Origin: Streptomyces abikoensis
Lineage (GTDB): Bacteria; Actinomycetota; Actinomycetes; Streptomycetales; Streptomycetaceae
DNA: 64,000 nucleotides
NCBI RefSeq assembly: GCF_014648775.1
Contig: NZ_BMRT01000010.1
Span: forward strand, 1 to 64,000
Reading direction: 5' to 3'
This document shows positions 33,001 through 41,483 of the stretch, in pieces. A model generated the notes under the pieces. That model made no database searches, was not told the DNA's origin, and saw only the letters and a list, made by a program, of their open reading frames with translations. The position numbers and the translations under genes were made by a program. Numbering within the stretch: the stretch's first letter is position 1; each line of letters starts with the position of its first letter.

Positions 33001-36000
33001 GAGCTGGGCGCGAGCGTCCTCGCGGACCTCACGCTGGACGCCCCGCTGGCCGTGCCGGACAAGGGCGAGGTCCAGCTCCAGGCCCACGTCGGCCCCGCCG
33101 ACGCGGAGGGCCGCCGGACGGTCACCGTCCACGCCCGCCCCGACGGCCTGGACGTGCCGTGGACCCGCCACGCCCACGGCACGCTGAGCGCCGCCGGATC
33201 CGTTGCCGAGCCCTTCGAGCTCACCTCCTGGCCGCCCCAGGGCGCGGAGGAGCTCGCGCCCGAGGCGGCGTACGAGCGGCTGGCCGCCGCCGGGCTGACG
33301 TACGGCCCGGCGTTCCGGGGCCTCGTCGCCGCCTGGCGCGCGGGTGACGACGTCTACGCGGAGGTCCGGCTGCCCGAGGGCACCGACCTCGACGGCTTCG
33401 CCCTCCACCCGGCGCTCCTGGACGCGGCCCTCCACGCGGCCGCCCCCGCCGGCACCCTCGCCGACCGCTGGCAGGGCGTCCGGCTTTACGCCACGGGCGC
33501 CACCGCCGTGCGCGTCCGCGTCTCCCCCGCCGCCGACGGCGCCCTGTCGCTCCGGCTCGCGGACCTGTCCGGCCGGCCCGTCGCCTCCGTCGAGGCGCTG
33601 CGCACCGGCCCGGTCACGGCCGCCGCCGTCACCGGCGCCCTGGCCCGCCCGCACGACGCGCTGTTCCGCATGGACTGGACGCCGGTCGCCCTCCCCGCGC
33701 GGGACGCCGCCCCGGCGTACGCGGTCCTGGACCCCGACGGGTTCGCCGACGTGGCAGCCGTCGCGGCGGCGGTCGCGGCCGGTACGCGCTACGACACCGT
33801 GCTGCTGCCCCTGACCGCCGAGCCCACGGACGACCTCCCGGCGAGCGTCCACGCCACGGCGCTGCGCGTGCTGGGCCTGGTCCAGGAGTGGCTGGCCGAG
33901 GAGCGGCTGGCGGAGACGCCGCTGACGGTCGTCACGTCGGGCGCGATGGCGACGACGCAGGGCGAGGACGTCACCGACCTGGCAGCCGCCACGGTCTGGG
34001 GCCTCCTCCGCTCGGCCCAGTCCGAACACGCAGGCCGCTTCGTCCTGCTGGACGCGGACGCGGTGGACACGGACCACGCGCTCCTGGCCTCCGCCGCCAC
34101 GACGGGCGAGCCCCAACTGGCCCTGCGGGCCGGCGAACTGCGGGTGCCGCGCCTGGCAAGAACGCCGGTTGTGGGCAATCGTCCCGCTGGGCGGGACGGG
34201 TGGGCACAACCCGACCACCGGGCCGCAGGCGCACTCGACTCCGACGGCACCGTCCTGATCACCGGCGGTACGGGCAGCCTCGGCGCCCTGTTCGCCAAGC
34301 ACCTCGTGGCGACTCACGGCGTACGCCACCTGCTGCTGAGCAGCCGCCGAGGAGCGGCGAGCCCCGGCGTCGAGGAACTCACCGCCGAACTGAAGGCACT
34401 CGGCGCCGAAGCCGTGACCGTCGCCGCCTGCGACGTCACCGACCGCGACGCGGTCGCGTCGCTCCTGGCCGGCATCCCGGCCGAACACCCGCTGACCGCC
34501 GTCATCCACACCGCCGGCGTCCTCGACGACGGCCTGATCACCTCCCTCACCCCCGAACGCCTCGCCGCCGTCCTCCGCCCCAAGGTCGACGCGGCCTGGC
34601 ACCTCCACGAGCTGACGAAGGAGAAGAACCTGGCCGCCTTCGTCCTCTTCTCCTCCATCGCCGGCATCGTCGGCGGCCCCGGCCAGTCCAACTACGCGGC
34701 CGCGAACGTCTTCCTGGACGCCCTCGCCGAGCACCGCAGGGCGAACGGCCTGCCCGCCACGTCCCTGGCCTGGGGTCTGTGGGAGCAGGAGGCCGGCATG
34801 AGCGGCCACCTGGACGACACCGACCTCAAGCGGATCGCCCGCAGCGGCTTCCGTCCGGTCACCGCCGTCCAGGGCACCGCGCTGCTGGACGTGGCCCTGG
34901 AGCTCGGGGACGCGGCCCTGGTCGCCACCCCGCTCGACCTCACCCCGCTGCGCGCCCAGCCGGCCCAGGCGCCCACGGTGCTCAGCGCCCTGGTGCGCAC
35001 CCCGGCGCGGCGCGTCGCCCGCAACTCCGACGCGGTGGACGGCTCGCTGGCCGAGCGGCTGGCCGGGCTGGACGCGGACGGGCGGCGGCAGGCCGTGCTG
35101 GAGCTGGTCGTCGCCGAGATCGCCGGGGTGCTCGGGCACTCCGGGGGCACCGGCATCGACACCGCGCAGCCCTTCCCCTCCCTCGGCTTCGACTCGCTGA
35201 CCTCGGTCGAGCTGCGCAACCGGCTGGGCGCCGCCACCGGCGTCAAGCTGCCGGCGACGGTGGTCTTCGACCACCCCACGCCGGAGGGCCTGGCAGCCTT
35301 CCTACTGACCGAGGCACTGGCCGCGGGCGCGGACGGCGAAGGCGACACCGCGGCCGCCGGGACCGTGGACTTCGCCGCGGAGATCGTCCTCGCCGAGGAC
35401 GTCCGCCCGGCGGACGAGGTCGTGCGCGTCGTGGCCGACCCGAAGGAGATCCTGCTCACCGGCGCCACCGGCTTCCTCGGGGCGTTCCTGCTGCGCGACC
35501 TGATGCGGACCACCACGGGCCGGATCCACTGCCTGGTGCGCGGCACGGACGAGGCCACCGCCCTGGCGCGGCTGCGCGCCAACATGGAGTACTACCGGGT
35601 CTGGGACGAGGTCGACCCCGCGCGGCTGGCGATCGTCCTCGGCGACCTCGCCGAGCCGGGCCTGGGCCTCGCGCCGGAGACCTTCGACGCCCTCGCCCGC
35701 GAGGTCGACGTGGTCTACCACAACGGCGCCCGCGTCCACTGGCTCCACCCGTACACCTCGCTCAAGGCGTCGAACGTCCTGGGCACGGAGGAGGTCCTGC
35801 GGCTGGCCGCGCGGCACCGCACGGTGCCCGTCCACTACGTGTCGACCGTCGGCGTCTTCGACGGCGTGCGCGAGGAGGGCGTCCCGCTGAAGGTCACCGA
35901 CCCGACCGGCCCCGCCGAGGCGCTGCCGAGCGGCTACCTCCAGAGCAAGTGGGTGGCGGAGCAGCTCATCGGCGTGGCGCGCGAGCGCGGTCTGCCGGTG

Positions 36001-36537
36001 TCGGTCTACCGCGTCGACGTGATCTCCGGCGACCAGGAGAACGGGGCCTGCCAGACGGCGGACTTCGTCTGGCTCAGCCTCAAGGGCCTGCTCCAGGCCG
36101 GTTCGGTGCCCACGACCAGCGGCGGCCGCTTCCACCTGCTGCCGGTGGACTACGTGAGCGCCGCGATCCTGGGCATCTCCCGGCAGGAGAAGAGCGCGGG
36201 CGGCACGTTCCACCTGTTCAACCAGAGCTCGCTCTCCCTGGGCACCTGCGTCGCCTACCTGCGCGACCTGGGCTACCCGCTGGGCGAGCGCGGCTGGGAC
36301 GAGTGGAGCGAGTCCGTCCGTACGGACCGGGACAACGCGCTGTACCCGCTGCTCCACGCCTTCGAGATGATGACGTCGGACACCGACGCCTTCTACCCGC
36401 CGATCGGCACGGAGGAGACGGAGGCCGCGCTGGAGGGCAGCGGCATCGTCTGCCCCGAGCTGACGCGGGAGCTCTTCGAGAAGTACGTCGGTTTCTTCGT
36501 CGAGGAGGGCCACTTCCCGCCGGTGCCGGTGGGCTGA
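30070..36537 (+). CDS. Type I modular PKS3: module 4 (KS-AT-DH-KR-ACP) with terminal thioester reductase
   Basis: A 2155-residue protein from ATG 30070 (CAGGAGAG upstream), 39 bp after PKS2. Residues 1-37 form a docking coiled coil. KS has Cys208; AT has Ser651 and HAFH at 751; DH has His955 (HRVLGTAVVP), YGPAFRG and Asp1118, apparently intact; KR has TGGTGSLG (1398-1405), LDD and Tyr1542; ACP has Ser1709. From about 1790 a Rossmann domain of the extended-SDR thioester-reductase family follows (TGATGFLG 1797-1804, a Ser/Thr near 1925, Tyr1956-x-x-x-Lys1960). It uses NADPH to release the chain as an aldehyde instead of an acid, which the aminotransferase can then aminate. The KR linker contains the 48-bp palindromic repeat. 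A strong terminator follows the stop. Confidence 0.97.
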   Translation: MTNQPSNEEKLVEYLKWVTADLKKARARLAELEAGTQEPVAIVGMACRFPGGVRSPEDLWRMVEGGVDGISPFPADRGWDLERLYDPDPATPGTSYTREGGFLDGAAEFDAGFFGISPREAQAMDPQQRVLLETAWETFEQAGIDPAGLRGSQVGVFAGVIEQSYLGLDGPEEFEGYLLTSKLNSVASGRIAYTFGFEGPALSVDTACSSSLVALHLAVQSVRQGESTLALAGGSTITATPGGFVDFSRQSGLAPDGRIKSFSASADGTSWSEGVGLVLVEKLSDARKNGHKVLAVIRGSAVNQDGASNGLTAPNGPSQERVIRQALANARLTTADVDVVEAHGTGTRLGDPIEAQALLATYGQDRPEGRPLYLGSLKSNIGHTVAAAGVGGVIKMIQAMEHGTLPRTLHVDAPTPMVDWESGAVELLTEARPWPEADRPRRAAVSAFGVSGTNAHLILEQAPVEEPVAPPAEPVVPPVLPWLLSAKSAEALREQARRLLAASSSKSPLDVAYSLATTRSALEQRAVVTGADADELRAGLAALAEGEQSPNVVLGARGKGKTGVLFTGQGAQHPGMGQELYAAYPVFAAAFDAVAAVLDPLLERPVREVIASGEGLDDTGYTQPALFAVEVALYRLAESWGLRPDYLAGHSIGEIAAAHVAGVLSLEDAAKLVAARGRLMQELPAGGAMIAVQATEEEVLPLLAGREDEVSVAAVNGPAAVVIAGDADAAEEIAARLKEQGRKTKRLTVSHAFHSPHMQPMLPLFRKVAEGLTYHPPTIPVVSGLTGTLATAEELTSPDYWVRHVREAVRFADAVRALAAHGVTTFVEAGPGGVLTALVQDTVEPGAAVALLRRGRPEPAALVEGLGRLHNHGVAVDWRAFFEGTGARRVDLPTYAFQHQRFWVESAARAADAAGLGLSVAGHPLLGAALPVAGADEALFAGRISLRTHCWLGEHRVLGTAVVPPAALAELAIRAGDELGASVLADLTLDAPLAVPDKGEVQLQAHVGPADAEGRRTVTVHARPDGLDVPWTRHAHGTLSAAGSVAEPFELTSWPPQGAEELAPEAAYERLAAAGLTYGPAFRGLVAAWRAGDDVYAEVRLPEGTDLDGFALHPALLDAALHAAAPAGTLADRWQGVRLYATGATAVRVRVSPAADGALSLRLADLSGRPVASVEALRTGPVTAAAVTGALARPHDALFRMDWTPVALPARDAAPAYAVLDPDGFADVAAVAAAVAAGTRYDTVLLPLTAEPTDDLPASVHATALRVLGLVQEWLAEERLAETPLTVVTSGAMATTQGEDVTDLAAATVWGLLRSAQSEHAGRFVLLDADAVDTDHALLASAATTGEPQLALRAGELRVPRLARTPVVGNRPAGRDGWAQPDHRAAGALDSDGTVLITGGTGSLGALFAKHLVATHGVRHLLLSSRRGAASPGVEELTAELKALGAEAVTVAACDVTDRDAVASLLAGIPAEHPLTAVIHTAGVLDDGLITSLTPERLAAVLRPKVDAAWHLHELTKEKNLAAFVLFSSIAGIVGGPGQSNYAAANVFLDALAEHRRANGLPATSLAWGLWEQEAGMSGHLDDTDLKRIARSGFRPVTAVQGTALLDVALELGDAALVATPLDLTPLRAQPAQAPTVLSALVRTPARRVARNSDAVDGSLAERLAGLDADGRRQAVLELVVAEIAGVLGHSGGTGIDTAQPFPSLGFDSLTSVELRNRLGAATGVKLPATVVFDHPTPEGLAAFLLTEALAAGADGEGDTAAAGTVDFAAEIVLAEDVRPADEVVRVVADPKEILLTGATGFLGAFLLRDLMRTTTGRIHCLVRGTDEATALARLRANMEYYRVWDEVDPARLAIVLGDLAEPGLGLAPETFDALAREVDVVYHNGARVHWLHPYTSLKASNVLGTEEVLRLAARHRTVPVHYVSTVGVFDGVREEGVPLKVTDPTGPAEALPSGYLQSKWVAEQLIGVARERGLPVSVYRVDVISGDQENGACQTADFVWLSLKGLLQAGSVPTTSGGRFHLLPVDYVSAAILGISRQEKSAGGTFHLFNQSSLSLGTCVAYLRDLGYPLGERGWDEWSESVRTDRDNALYPLLHAFEMMTSDTDAFYPPIGTEETEAALEGSGIVCPELTRELFEKYVGFFVEEGHFPPVPVG
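34167..34214. repeat. Palindromic intergenic-type repeat inside the KR4 linker, copy 2
   Basis: This 48-bp segment is identical to 22518-22565. It begins right after the VPRLAR end of the KR structural half and is followed by a short spacer to the DGTVLITGG Rossmann strand. In frame it adds 16 residues. The corresponding point in KR1 carries the unrelated 17656-17707 repeat. Confidence 0.85.
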
Positions 36538-36542
36538 CCGGG

Positions 36543-36583
36543 CCCGGGCGCCGGACGGGCCGAGAGCCCGTCCGGCGCCCGGG
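36543..36583 (+). terminator. Strong hairpin terminator at the end of the PKS operon
   Basis: A perfect 18-bp GC stem (36543-36560 with 36566-36583) with a 5-nt CGAGA loop starts six bases after the PKS3 stop. It should end the PKS transcript, so the SDR gene downstream needs its own promoter in the short gap that follows. Confidence 0.85.
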
Positions 36584-36621
36584 GGCCGGGAGAAATCCCA
36601 TGGGCTGGCAAACTCGCCCCT

Positions 36622-37389
36622 ATGACCAGCCAGTCTCTCCTTCCCCACAAGGTGACCCTCGTCACCGGCGCCAGCAGTGGCATAGGCGCCGCCGCCGCCC
36701 GCGTCTTCGCCCGTGAGGGCGCCCGCGTCGTCCTCGCGGCCCGCCGCGAGGACCGTCTCGCCGCCCTCGCCGCGGAGCTCACGGCGCTGGGCGCCGAGGC
36801 CTCCTACGTCGTCACGGACGTCACCCGCCCCGACGACGCCCGCCGCGCGGTCGAGTTCGCCGTCGAGCGGTACGGCCGGCTGGACGCCGCCTTCAACAAC
36901 GCCGGCATCGGCGGGGACCGCACCCCCATGCACCTGATGGGCGACGACGTCTACGACACGATCATGGACATCAACGTCCGCGGCGTCTGGAACTGCCTGC
37001 GCCACGAGATCTCCGCCATGCTGGAGACCGGCGGCGGCACGATCGTCAACAACAGCAGCGTCGCCGGGCTCGTCGCCATCCCGGCCGCCGCTCCCTACGT
37101 CGCCGCCAAGCACGCGGTGATCGGGCTCACCCGGGCCGCCGCCGACGAGTACGCCAAGCAGGGCATCCGGGTCAACGCCGTGGCCCCGGGCACCACGCGC
37201 AGCGAGATCACGGCCGACTGGTTCGACCGCAACCCGGGCCTGGAGCAGATGGTGAACGGCATGACCCCGCAGGGCCGCACCGCGGCCCCGGAGGAGATCG
37301 CCGAGGCGGCCGCCTGGCTGCTCAGCGACCGCTCGCCGTTCCTGACCGGCGTGGTGATGCCGGTGGACGGCGGCTTCGTCAATCAGTGA
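36622..37389 (+). CDS. Classical short-chain dehydrogenase/reductase
   Basis: A 255-residue classical SDR. It has TGASSGIG (15-22) for NAD(P)H, NNAG (92-95), catalytic Ser146, Tyr159 and Lys163 (YVAAK), and the C-terminal PVDGGFVNQ common in FabG-like SDRs. An Arg-Arg pair after the second strand (AARRED) suggests NADPH. It would interconvert an alcohol and a ketone on the alkaloid scaffold; the substrate is unknown. The ATG at 36622 has no good Shine-Dalgarno within 12 bases, so leaderless translation is possible. The 3' end overlaps the convergent AfsA-type gene by 11 bp. Confidence 0.9.
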   Translation: MTSQSLLPHKVTLVTGASSGIGAAAARVFAREGARVVLAARREDRLAALAAELTALGAEASYVVTDVTRPDDARRAVEFAVERYGRLDAAFNNAGIGGDRTPMHLMGDDVYDTIMDINVRGVWNCLRHEISAMLETGGGTIVNNSSVAGLVAIPAAAPYVAAKHAVIGLTRAAADEYAKQGIRVNAVAPGTTRSEITADWFDRNPGLEQMVNGMTPQGRTAAPEEIAEAAAWLLSDRSPFLTGVVMPVDGGFVNQ

Positions 37390-38398
37390 CGGCGCCGGCC
37401 CCCGCCCCGTACCGCAGCCCTATGCGGAAGGCGGCCTCGCCCTCCTGCGCCCCGGTGACCTCGTAGGCCTCCGCCGCCACCCGCTCCGTCTCCAGGAAGC
37501 AGGGCGCGTCGAACTCGACGTACCGGCTGTAGGCCATCGTCACCTCGACCGTTCCCGTCGGGAGGTCACCGGCCGAGGCGGCCGTCCGGGCGGCGCGGGC
37601 CGCCTGGCACGCGGCGGTGAAGAGGGCCAGCCCGGGCACGTGGTCGACGGGGTGGTCGAACATCTCCTTGTTGGCGGGGTCGTTGCGCAGCCGCCAGCGG
37701 TCCGGGCCGTCGCCGGCGGCCAGGACGACCTCGCCGGGCCGGGCGCGCCCGACGGACGAGGGTGCCAGCGGCGGGGGTATCTCCCACTCGCCCCAGCGCG
37801 GCGAGAGGTGGGCGCCGCGCAGCCGGCGGTAGACGCCGGGGGAAATCCAGGTGGCGAGCGACCGGGCGCGGATGATCGTCCGGGTACCCGCGCGGACCGT
37901 GAAATCCATGGCCTCGCAACCATGGCCCCGGCCGTCGCGGCCATTCTCGGGCGAACACCGGAGATCGACGCTGAGAAGCAGCGGAGCATTTCCTTCCGCC
38001 GTTGCCACGGGGGCAATGCTGAAGTCAAGCTTCCGCAAGAGCGACTGATGGTCGAGCGGAACACCGAACTCGGCGTGCGAAATAGCCAGTCCGCACTGCC
38101 GGAGGGTATGCGCGGCCAGTTCCGGATCGGGCCTCTCACCGGTCGCCGACGCGGGCCACTCCACCGTGAGCGTGAATTCGGTGGCGCTGCGGCGCACCCA
38201 GTCCACCACGAGGACGGCCGCCGCGTCGTGGAGGTGCACCAGTTCCTTGGCGATTCTCTTGCCCGGCGGCCCGGCGGCACGTCCGGGCGCCGGTCCGCCG
38301 GGAGACCGGGGGGACGGTACGGTTGCCGCCTCCGAAGCCCCGGCCGATTTCGGAATTCCGGGCTCCAGCGTGCAGGATTGCTGCACCGTTGCGGACAT
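37379..38398 (-). CDS. AfsA/ScbA-family gamma-butyrolactone synthase
   Basis: A 339-residue protein with two tandem hotdog repeats of the A-factor biosynthesis (AfsA) family. The first includes KELVHLHDAAAVLVVDWVR, the second DHPVDHVPGLALFTAACQAA. AfsA proteins join a beta-keto acyl group to dihydroxyacetone phosphate, the first step of butyrolactone signals. The first ~50 residues are a Pro/Gly-rich extension. Start ATG 38398 follows a GGGGGG tract. It is divergent from the GBL receptor at 38517, the classic scbA-scbR arrangement, with an ARE-like site between them. Its gene tail overlaps the SDR gene by 11 bp. Confidence 0.9.
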   Translation of the reverse strand: MSATVQQSCTLEPGIPKSAGASEAATVPSPRSPGGPAPGRAAGPPGKRIAKELVHLHDAAAVLVVDWVRRSATEFTLTVEWPASATGERPDPELAAHTLRQCGLAISHAEFGVPLDHQSLLRKLDFSIAPVATAEGNAPLLLSVDLRCSPENGRDGRGHGCEAMDFTVRAGTRTIIRARSLATWISPGVYRRLRGAHLSPRWGEWEIPPPLAPSSVGRARPGEVVLAAGDGPDRWRLRNDPANKEMFDHPVDHVPGLALFTAACQAARAARTAASAGDLPTGTVEVTMAYSRYVEFDAPCFLETERVAAEAYEVTGAQEGEAAFRIGLRYGAGAGAVTD

Positions 38399-38455
38399 GA
38401 TCCCCCCTGGGTCGCCGATGCGTGGGATTGAGCCTGGGCGGGCACTCGCCGCTGA

Positions 38456-38479
38456 GGATACCTACCCATTGGTACAAAT
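38456..38479 (+). promoter_or_regulatory. ARE-like operator between afsA-type gene and receptor gene
   Basis: ATACCTACCCATTGGTAC lies within 38456-38479. ACnnACy and GGTA of the ARE consensus are matched and the halves are inverted (TACC/GGTA). The centre is 38-60 bp from both divergent starts, a position where the receptor can repress its own gene and the synthase gene. Confidence 0.65.
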
Positions 38480-38516
38480 CAACCCTGGGGTAGCCGAACA
38501 GAAGGAGGGGGTTTCC

Positions 38517-39191
38517 GTGGCACAGCAGGAGCGCGCGAAGCGGACCCGTCAAGTGATTCTGGAAGCCGCCGGAATCGTCTTCGACGAGTGCGGCTATGAA
38601 GCGGCCACCATTTCCCAGATCCTGGCCCGGGCCGATGTGACCCGGGGCGCCCTCTACTTCCATTTCAGCTCCAAGGAAGACCTGGCGCGCGGTGTCCTGG
38701 ACATGGCGGTCACCACGGAAGGCGTTCTTCCGCAGCAGTTCAAACTCCAGGAGCTCGCCGACACCTCGCTGCTGCTCGCCCACCGCATGCCGCGCGAGCC
38801 GCTGCTGCGGGCCGCCCTGCGGCTGTCGGTGGACCAGCGGGCGCGCCGGATGTTCGGCACCAAGTGGCCGGAGTGGATCACGGTCGGCGCCGGGCTGCTG
38901 GCCGAGGCCAAGGCCCGGGGCGAGCTGCTCGCGCACGTCGACCCGTACGAGACCTCCCGCTTCCTCGTCGGCGCCTGGACCGGCGTCCAGCTGGTGGCCG
39001 AGGCCGTGCCGCAGGACGACAGCCTCGTCCACGAGGTCTCGCTGATGTACCAGATGCTGCTGCCGAACATCGCCGTTCCGGCCGTCCTGGCACGCCTGGA
39101 CGTCGCGCCGGACCGCCCGCTGCGGCTGTCCGAGGCGGCAGCGGCGACCCGTCCCGGAACGGGTGGCGACGCCGGCACCACCGGGAACTGA
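38517..39191 (+). CDS. Gamma-butyrolactone receptor, TetR family (ScbR/ArpA type)
   Basis: A 224-residue protein from GTG 38517, seven bases after AAGGAGGGG. The N-terminal HTH (ILEAAGIVFDECGYEAATISQILARADVTRGALYFHFSSKEDLA) is characteristic of butyrolactone receptors. The C-terminal half contains KWPEWI and a FLVGAWTGVQ helix; a Trp in the ligand pocket is a feature of true signal-binding receptors. It should bind ARE sequences without the signal and leave them when the butyrolactone made by the neighbouring enzyme accumulates. Six ARE-like sites in this window are plausible targets. The last ~25 residues are a disordered Gly/Thr/Ala-rich tail. Confidence 0.92.
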   Translation: MAQQERAKRTRQVILEAAGIVFDECGYEAATISQILARADVTRGALYFHFSSKEDLARGVLDMAVTTEGVLPQQFKLQELADTSLLLAHRMPREPLLRAALRLSVDQRARRMFGTKWPEWITVGAGLLAEAKARGELLAHVDPYETSRFLVGAWTGVQLVAEAVPQDDSLVHEVSLMYQMLLPNIAVPAVLARLDVAPDRPLRLSEAAAATRPGTGGDAGTTGN

Positions 39192-39276
39192 GCGGCGCGG
39201 CCAAGGACGGGGACCGGACCGGCTCGCCAGGGGGGCGGCCGAACGGACCCCGACCATTGGCCAAACCTTCACCCGG

Positions 39277-39300
39277 CGAAACCGTTCGTATGGTTTATTT
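39277..39300 (+). promoter_or_regulatory. ARE-like operator upstream of transposase-like regulator
   Basis: AAACC-GTTCGTAT-GGTTT (39279-39296) is an inverted repeat with the GGTTT and following TTATTT matching the right half of the ARE consensus. It stands about 140 bp upstream of the transposase-like gene and 85 bp after the receptor gene, within a 250-bp gap. Confidence 0.5.
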
Positions 39301-39441
39301 ACAGTAGTCAGCCCGAGGAGTGACAGGTCCCGGTCTGGGGGGATATCTGCCTGCTCGTACCAGGCCCGTTACGCATAACCAACACGCACAGCGGATCAAC
39401 ATGCTTCGGAGGTCGGCCGTCCGGCCATCGCAGTGGGGGGA

Positions 39442-40692
39442 ATGATGGGTACGGACTCGAGCCGTCCAGGCAGCCTGGGTGACCGGGCACCGGAACAGGT
39501 GCTGGCGGAGCTGCGCACCACGCTCTTCGCGTCGCTGCAGCGCAGCGACCAGCGCCTCCGGGCCGAACAGTACGTCCGCGGCCTGCTGGCCGCCGAGGGG
39601 CGCAAGACGCTGCGGAACATCGCGGCGCAGATCGGCGGGGCCACCGCCCGGCAGAGCGTCCACCACTTCATCAGCGACTCGTCCTGGGAGTGGCGGCCGG
39701 TGCGCCAGGCGCTCGCGCGTCACACCGAGCGGCTCCTGAAGCCGCAGGCATGGGTCGTCCGCCCCACGGTGATCCCCAAGGCGGGGGTCCACTCGGTGGG
39801 GGTCGAGCCGCGCTTCCTGCCCGACCTGGGCCAGACGGTCAACAGCCAGCAGGCGTACGGGGCCTGGATGGTCTCCGGCACCCACGCCGTGCCCGTCGAC
39901 TGGCGGCTGCTGCTGACCGAGAGCTGGCTCGCCGACGCCGAGCGGCGCCGGGGCGCGGGCATCCCCGCCACCGTGCGCACCGCCACCCCCGAGGACTGCG
40001 TCAGCCAGCTGGCGCCCCGGGCCGGCGGGGAGTCGCCGGGGCGGGTGCCCGTCGTGGTGAACGTCGACGGGCTGGACGCCGCCGAGTGCGCCCGCCGGCT
40101 GGAGTCGCTGGGCGCCCCGCTGCTGATGCGTGTCGACCCGGGCACCCGGCTGCGGGCCGACGGCTCCGCCCTCCAGGGCTACAGCGAGCGGACGACGACC
40201 GCGGGGCAGCTGCTGGAGGCCGTGAAACGGCTGCGCCGACCGACCGAGTGGACGCTCACCCGCGACGACCGTCGCGACACCGTGGCCACCACCGTCCCCG
40301 TGCTGCTCCCCCGTCCCCCGCGCGACCGCGCGGGGCGCCCGGACGGCAACCCCTGGCGGCCCATGCGCCTGATCGGCGAATGGGCGGGGGGCGAGCGCAG
40401 ACAGGCCCGCTTATGGCTGACGGACGCGACCGACCTGCCCATCGGGGCGCTGCTGCGGCTGACCCGGCTGACCGCCGTCGCCGACCGCGACGCCCGGCGC
40501 GTCGCCGACCAGGTGGGCATGCGGGATTTCGTGGGCCGCTCGTTCCAGGGCTGGCACCGGCACGTGACGCTCGCGTCGGCCGCCCATCTCGCCGTGGTCA
40601 TGGCGGGCACCGAGGCGTTCCCGGCCACGCGCGCGACGGCGGCCGCGCCCGAGGTCGCGGAGGGCCCGGCGGACACGGCCGGCGCCGCCTGA
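39442..40692 (+). CDS. IS701-type transposase homologue lacking catalytic Asp (domesticated, probable regulator)
   Basis: A 416-residue protein from ATG 39442, behind GTGGGGGGA. The N-terminal third (EQYVRGLLAAEGRKTLRNIAAQIG, SVHHFISDSSWEW) and the following P-K-A-G-V-H-S-V-G-V segment are those of IS701-family DDE transposases. In active enzymes this segment begins D-D-T-G-F-P-K-K-G; here it is R107-P-T-V-I-P-K-A-G, so the first catalytic Asp is lost. No terminal inverted repeats or second IS gene flank it, and it has its own ARE-like site. Similar orphan copies occur in several Streptomyces antibiotic clusters and are thought to regulate. A TTA leucine codon (40411-40413) would make its translation depend on the bldA tRNA. 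Function as a regulator is inference; a decayed insertion is the alternative, but the frame is intact over its full length. Confidence 0.75.
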   Translation: MMGTDSSRPGSLGDRAPEQVLAELRTTLFASLQRSDQRLRAEQYVRGLLAAEGRKTLRNIAAQIGGATARQSVHHFISDSSWEWRPVRQALARHTERLLKPQAWVVRPTVIPKAGVHSVGVEPRFLPDLGQTVNSQQAYGAWMVSGTHAVPVDWRLLLTESWLADAERRRGAGIPATVRTATPEDCVSQLAPRAGGESPGRVPVVVNVDGLDAAECARRLESLGAPLLMRVDPGTRLRADGSALQGYSERTTTAGQLLEAVKRLRRPTEWTLTRDDRRDTVATTVPVLLPRPPRDRAGRPDGNPWRPMRLIGEWAGGERRQARLWLTDATDLPIGALLRLTRLTAVADRDARRVADQVGMRDFVGRSFQGWHRHVTLASAAHLAVVMAGTEAFPATRATAAAPEVAEGPADTAGAA

Positions 40693-40728
40693 GCGGGGCC
40701 GGTCACGGGCCCCGGCCCGGTTCGGGGG

Positions 40729-41232
40729 TCAGCCGAGCGTCGCCCCGGCGGGGATCAGCTCGTGGAACCCGCGCTGGTAGTAGACGAGCGGCTCGCCGTC
40801 GCCCGCGTCGGCGTGGTGCACCTCGCCGATGAGGATCAGGTGGTCACCGCCGGGGATCCGGCGCTCGGTGCGGCACTCCAGCCGGGCCAGCGCGCCCGGC
40901 AGCAGCGGCAGCCCGCGCTCGGAGAGCCGCACGTCCGTCCCCGCGAACTTGTCGGCGCCCTTGCTGGCGAACTTGCCGGCCAGCCCCTCCTGGCCCTGGG
41001 CGAGCAGGTGGATGACGAAGCCCTCGGACTTGTCGAAGGCGTCGAAGCAGTTCGCCCGGTTGTCCAGGCACACCAGGACGAGTGCGGGGTCCAGGGAGAC
41101 CGAGGAGAACGCACTGGCGGTGAAGCCGTGGTTCCGGCCATCGGCATCGGTGGTGGTCACCACGGTGACGCCGCTGGCCCAGCGGGAGAGCGCGGCGCGG
41201 AACAGGTCGGGGGAGATCGTCTCTGTGAGCAC
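40729..41232 (-). CDS. Flavin reductase (FMN/FAD:NAD(P)H oxidoreductase)
   Basis: A 167-residue protein of the flavin-reductase-like split-barrel family, counted from GTG 41232. Marks are FRAALSRWASGVTVVTT, GFTASAFSSVSLDPALVLVCLD, FVIHLLAQGQEGLAGKFAS and the C-terminal GDHLILIGEVHHAD and PLVYYQRGFHEL. Such enzymes supply reduced flavin to a separate oxygenase. The obvious partner is the acyl-CoA-dehydrogenase-fold monooxygenase at 46236-47411, giving a two-component epoxidase or hydroxylase. It is convergent with the transposase-like gene and divergent from the carboxyltransferase gene. Confidence 0.9.
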   Translation of the reverse strand: MLTETISPDLFRAALSRWASGVTVVTTTDADGRNHGFTASAFSSVSLDPALVLVCLDNRANCFDAFDKSEGFVIHLLAQGQEGLAGKFASKGADKFAGTDVRLSERGLPLLPGALARLECRTERRIPGGDHLILIGEVHHADAGDGEPLVYYQRGFHELIPAGATLG

Positions 41233-41483
41233 GCCCCAAGCCTGTGCGGAACCGCTAGAGCGGGGGTCGAGGGGCGCCCTGTCGCCGGGGCTCGTGGTGC
41301 TCGAGACCGGATCGAGGTCCGGTGGAGCCCGGAGGTCACGGCCCTTGAACCCCTTTGTCGCGCTTGCGGGTTCCAGGACCGTTCGAGCTGGCCTCAAGTG
41401 CCGGGCGCCACGCTGGGACCGCCGGGCGCCCCGGCCCGAGCCAGGGCGCGGCCGCGCGTTTTCCCGACCGGAGAGAGGCACCC

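Noticed and set aside
30070..36537. A terminal thioesterase domain on PKS3
   Set aside because: The C-terminal domain has TGATGFLG and Y-x-x-x-K and no GxSxG nucleophile elbow, so it is a reductase.
39192..40728. The transposase-like gene as an active insertion sequence
   Set aside because: The first catalytic Asp is replaced, and no terminal inverted repeats or target duplications are visible around it.
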